A DNA stretch of 46,711 nucleotides, from assembly GCA_030054735.1 (NCBI GenBank), contig JASGVX010000121.1, forward strand, positions 1 to 46,711. Direction: 5' to 3'. The translations under genes and the position numbers were made by a program. The notes under the pieces were generated by a model. It was not told where the DNA came from. It saw nothing but the letters and a program-made list of their open reading frames with translations, and did no database searches. Positions 46,592-46,711 of the stretch are shown here, in pieces. Source of the stretch: Methanobacteriota archaeon (GTDB lineage Archaea; Halobacteriota; Methanosarcinia; Methanosarcinales; Methanosarcinaceae). Every line of letters starts with the position of its first letter. The stretch's first letter is position 1.

Positions 46592-46711
46592 TCAACTCAA
46601 TGAACTTTTTTCTCTGATGAGTTGAGCCAGAGATGGCATCTCAAATTTATTGCTTACTCTATCACATATGTACTGATATGCACTTACTCCCAGTTTCTTT
46701 GCTGTCTGAAC
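46592..46711 (-). CDS. C-terminal end of a probable IS66-type transposase (truncated by window)
   Basis: The minus strand reads VQTAKKLGVSAYQYICDRVS, then NKFEMPSLAQLIREKSSLS and stop at 46592. The AKKLGVSAYQYICDR and PSLAQLI pieces look like the end of a transposase protein. Fifteen bases beyond the stop, gtaaatcactggc (from 46577) starts with GTAA, as IS66 ends do. The other end is outside the window. Confidence 0.5.
   Translation of the reverse strand, partial: VQTAKKLGVSAYQYICDRVSNKFEMPSLAQLIREKSSLS

Overview
The window looks like a chromosomal segment of a Methanosarcina species (Methanosarcinales, Euryarchaeota). It carries archaeal ribosomal protein L15e, archaeal RNase P proteins Rpp30 and Pop5, the archaeal DtdA-type D-aminoacyl-tRNA deacylase, an archaeal geranylgeranyl reductase family flavoprotein, archaeal-type class I aldolase and ATP-dependent DNA ligase, set in long AT-rich intergenic DNA littered with MITEs and dead transposases. 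The species assignment is inferred from this gene content, not from a database match.

Layout. 1-1.3 kb: the end of a CARF-HEPN protein overlapping a minimal CRISPR polymerase (mCpol), a probable cyclic-nucleotide defence pair. 1.4-1.75 kb: one MITE inserted in another. 1.8-12.8 kb: housekeeping genes (methyltransferase, geranylgeranyl reductase, TPR protein, pyruvate kinase next to fructose-bisphosphate aldolase, CorA, an ornithine-decarboxylase-family enzyme) with a dead IS1-like transposase and a broken membrane gene. 13.7-19.5 kb: glutamine synthetase, DtdA, then the tight cluster L15e - exosome-associated RNA-binding protein - Rpp30 - Pop5, preceded by a long structured leader. 19.5-25.8 kb: mostly decayed DNA with several MITE families, a ppsA remnant and a HepT/MntA toxin-antitoxin pair sitting between direct repeats of about 230 bp. 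25.8-27.5 kb: a phosphate transporter operon.

29-36.3 kb is a second defence-like region: a winged-helix/DUF488 protein and an unknown Cys-containing partner (the pair flanked by imperfect direct repeats of about 285 bp), facing a complete type I restriction-modification operon hsdR-hsdM-hsdS. 37-42.8 kb holds cell-envelope genes: a phasin-like protein, a tandem duplication of a secreted-helical-protein/lipoprotein pair, one copy of which carries two in-frame UAG codons, and a membrane-anchored winged-helix regulator. 43-46.5 kb: an ACT-domain protein and homoserine dehydrogenase behind five 20-bp repeats, then DNA ligase. A transposase end closes the window.

The most interesting items are the mCpol/CARF-HEPN pair at the left edge, the DUF488 cassette between direct repeats, the UAG-containing secreted protein (in-frame UAG may mean pyrrolysine in this genus), the structured L15e leader, and the iterated repeats upstream of the homoserine operon.
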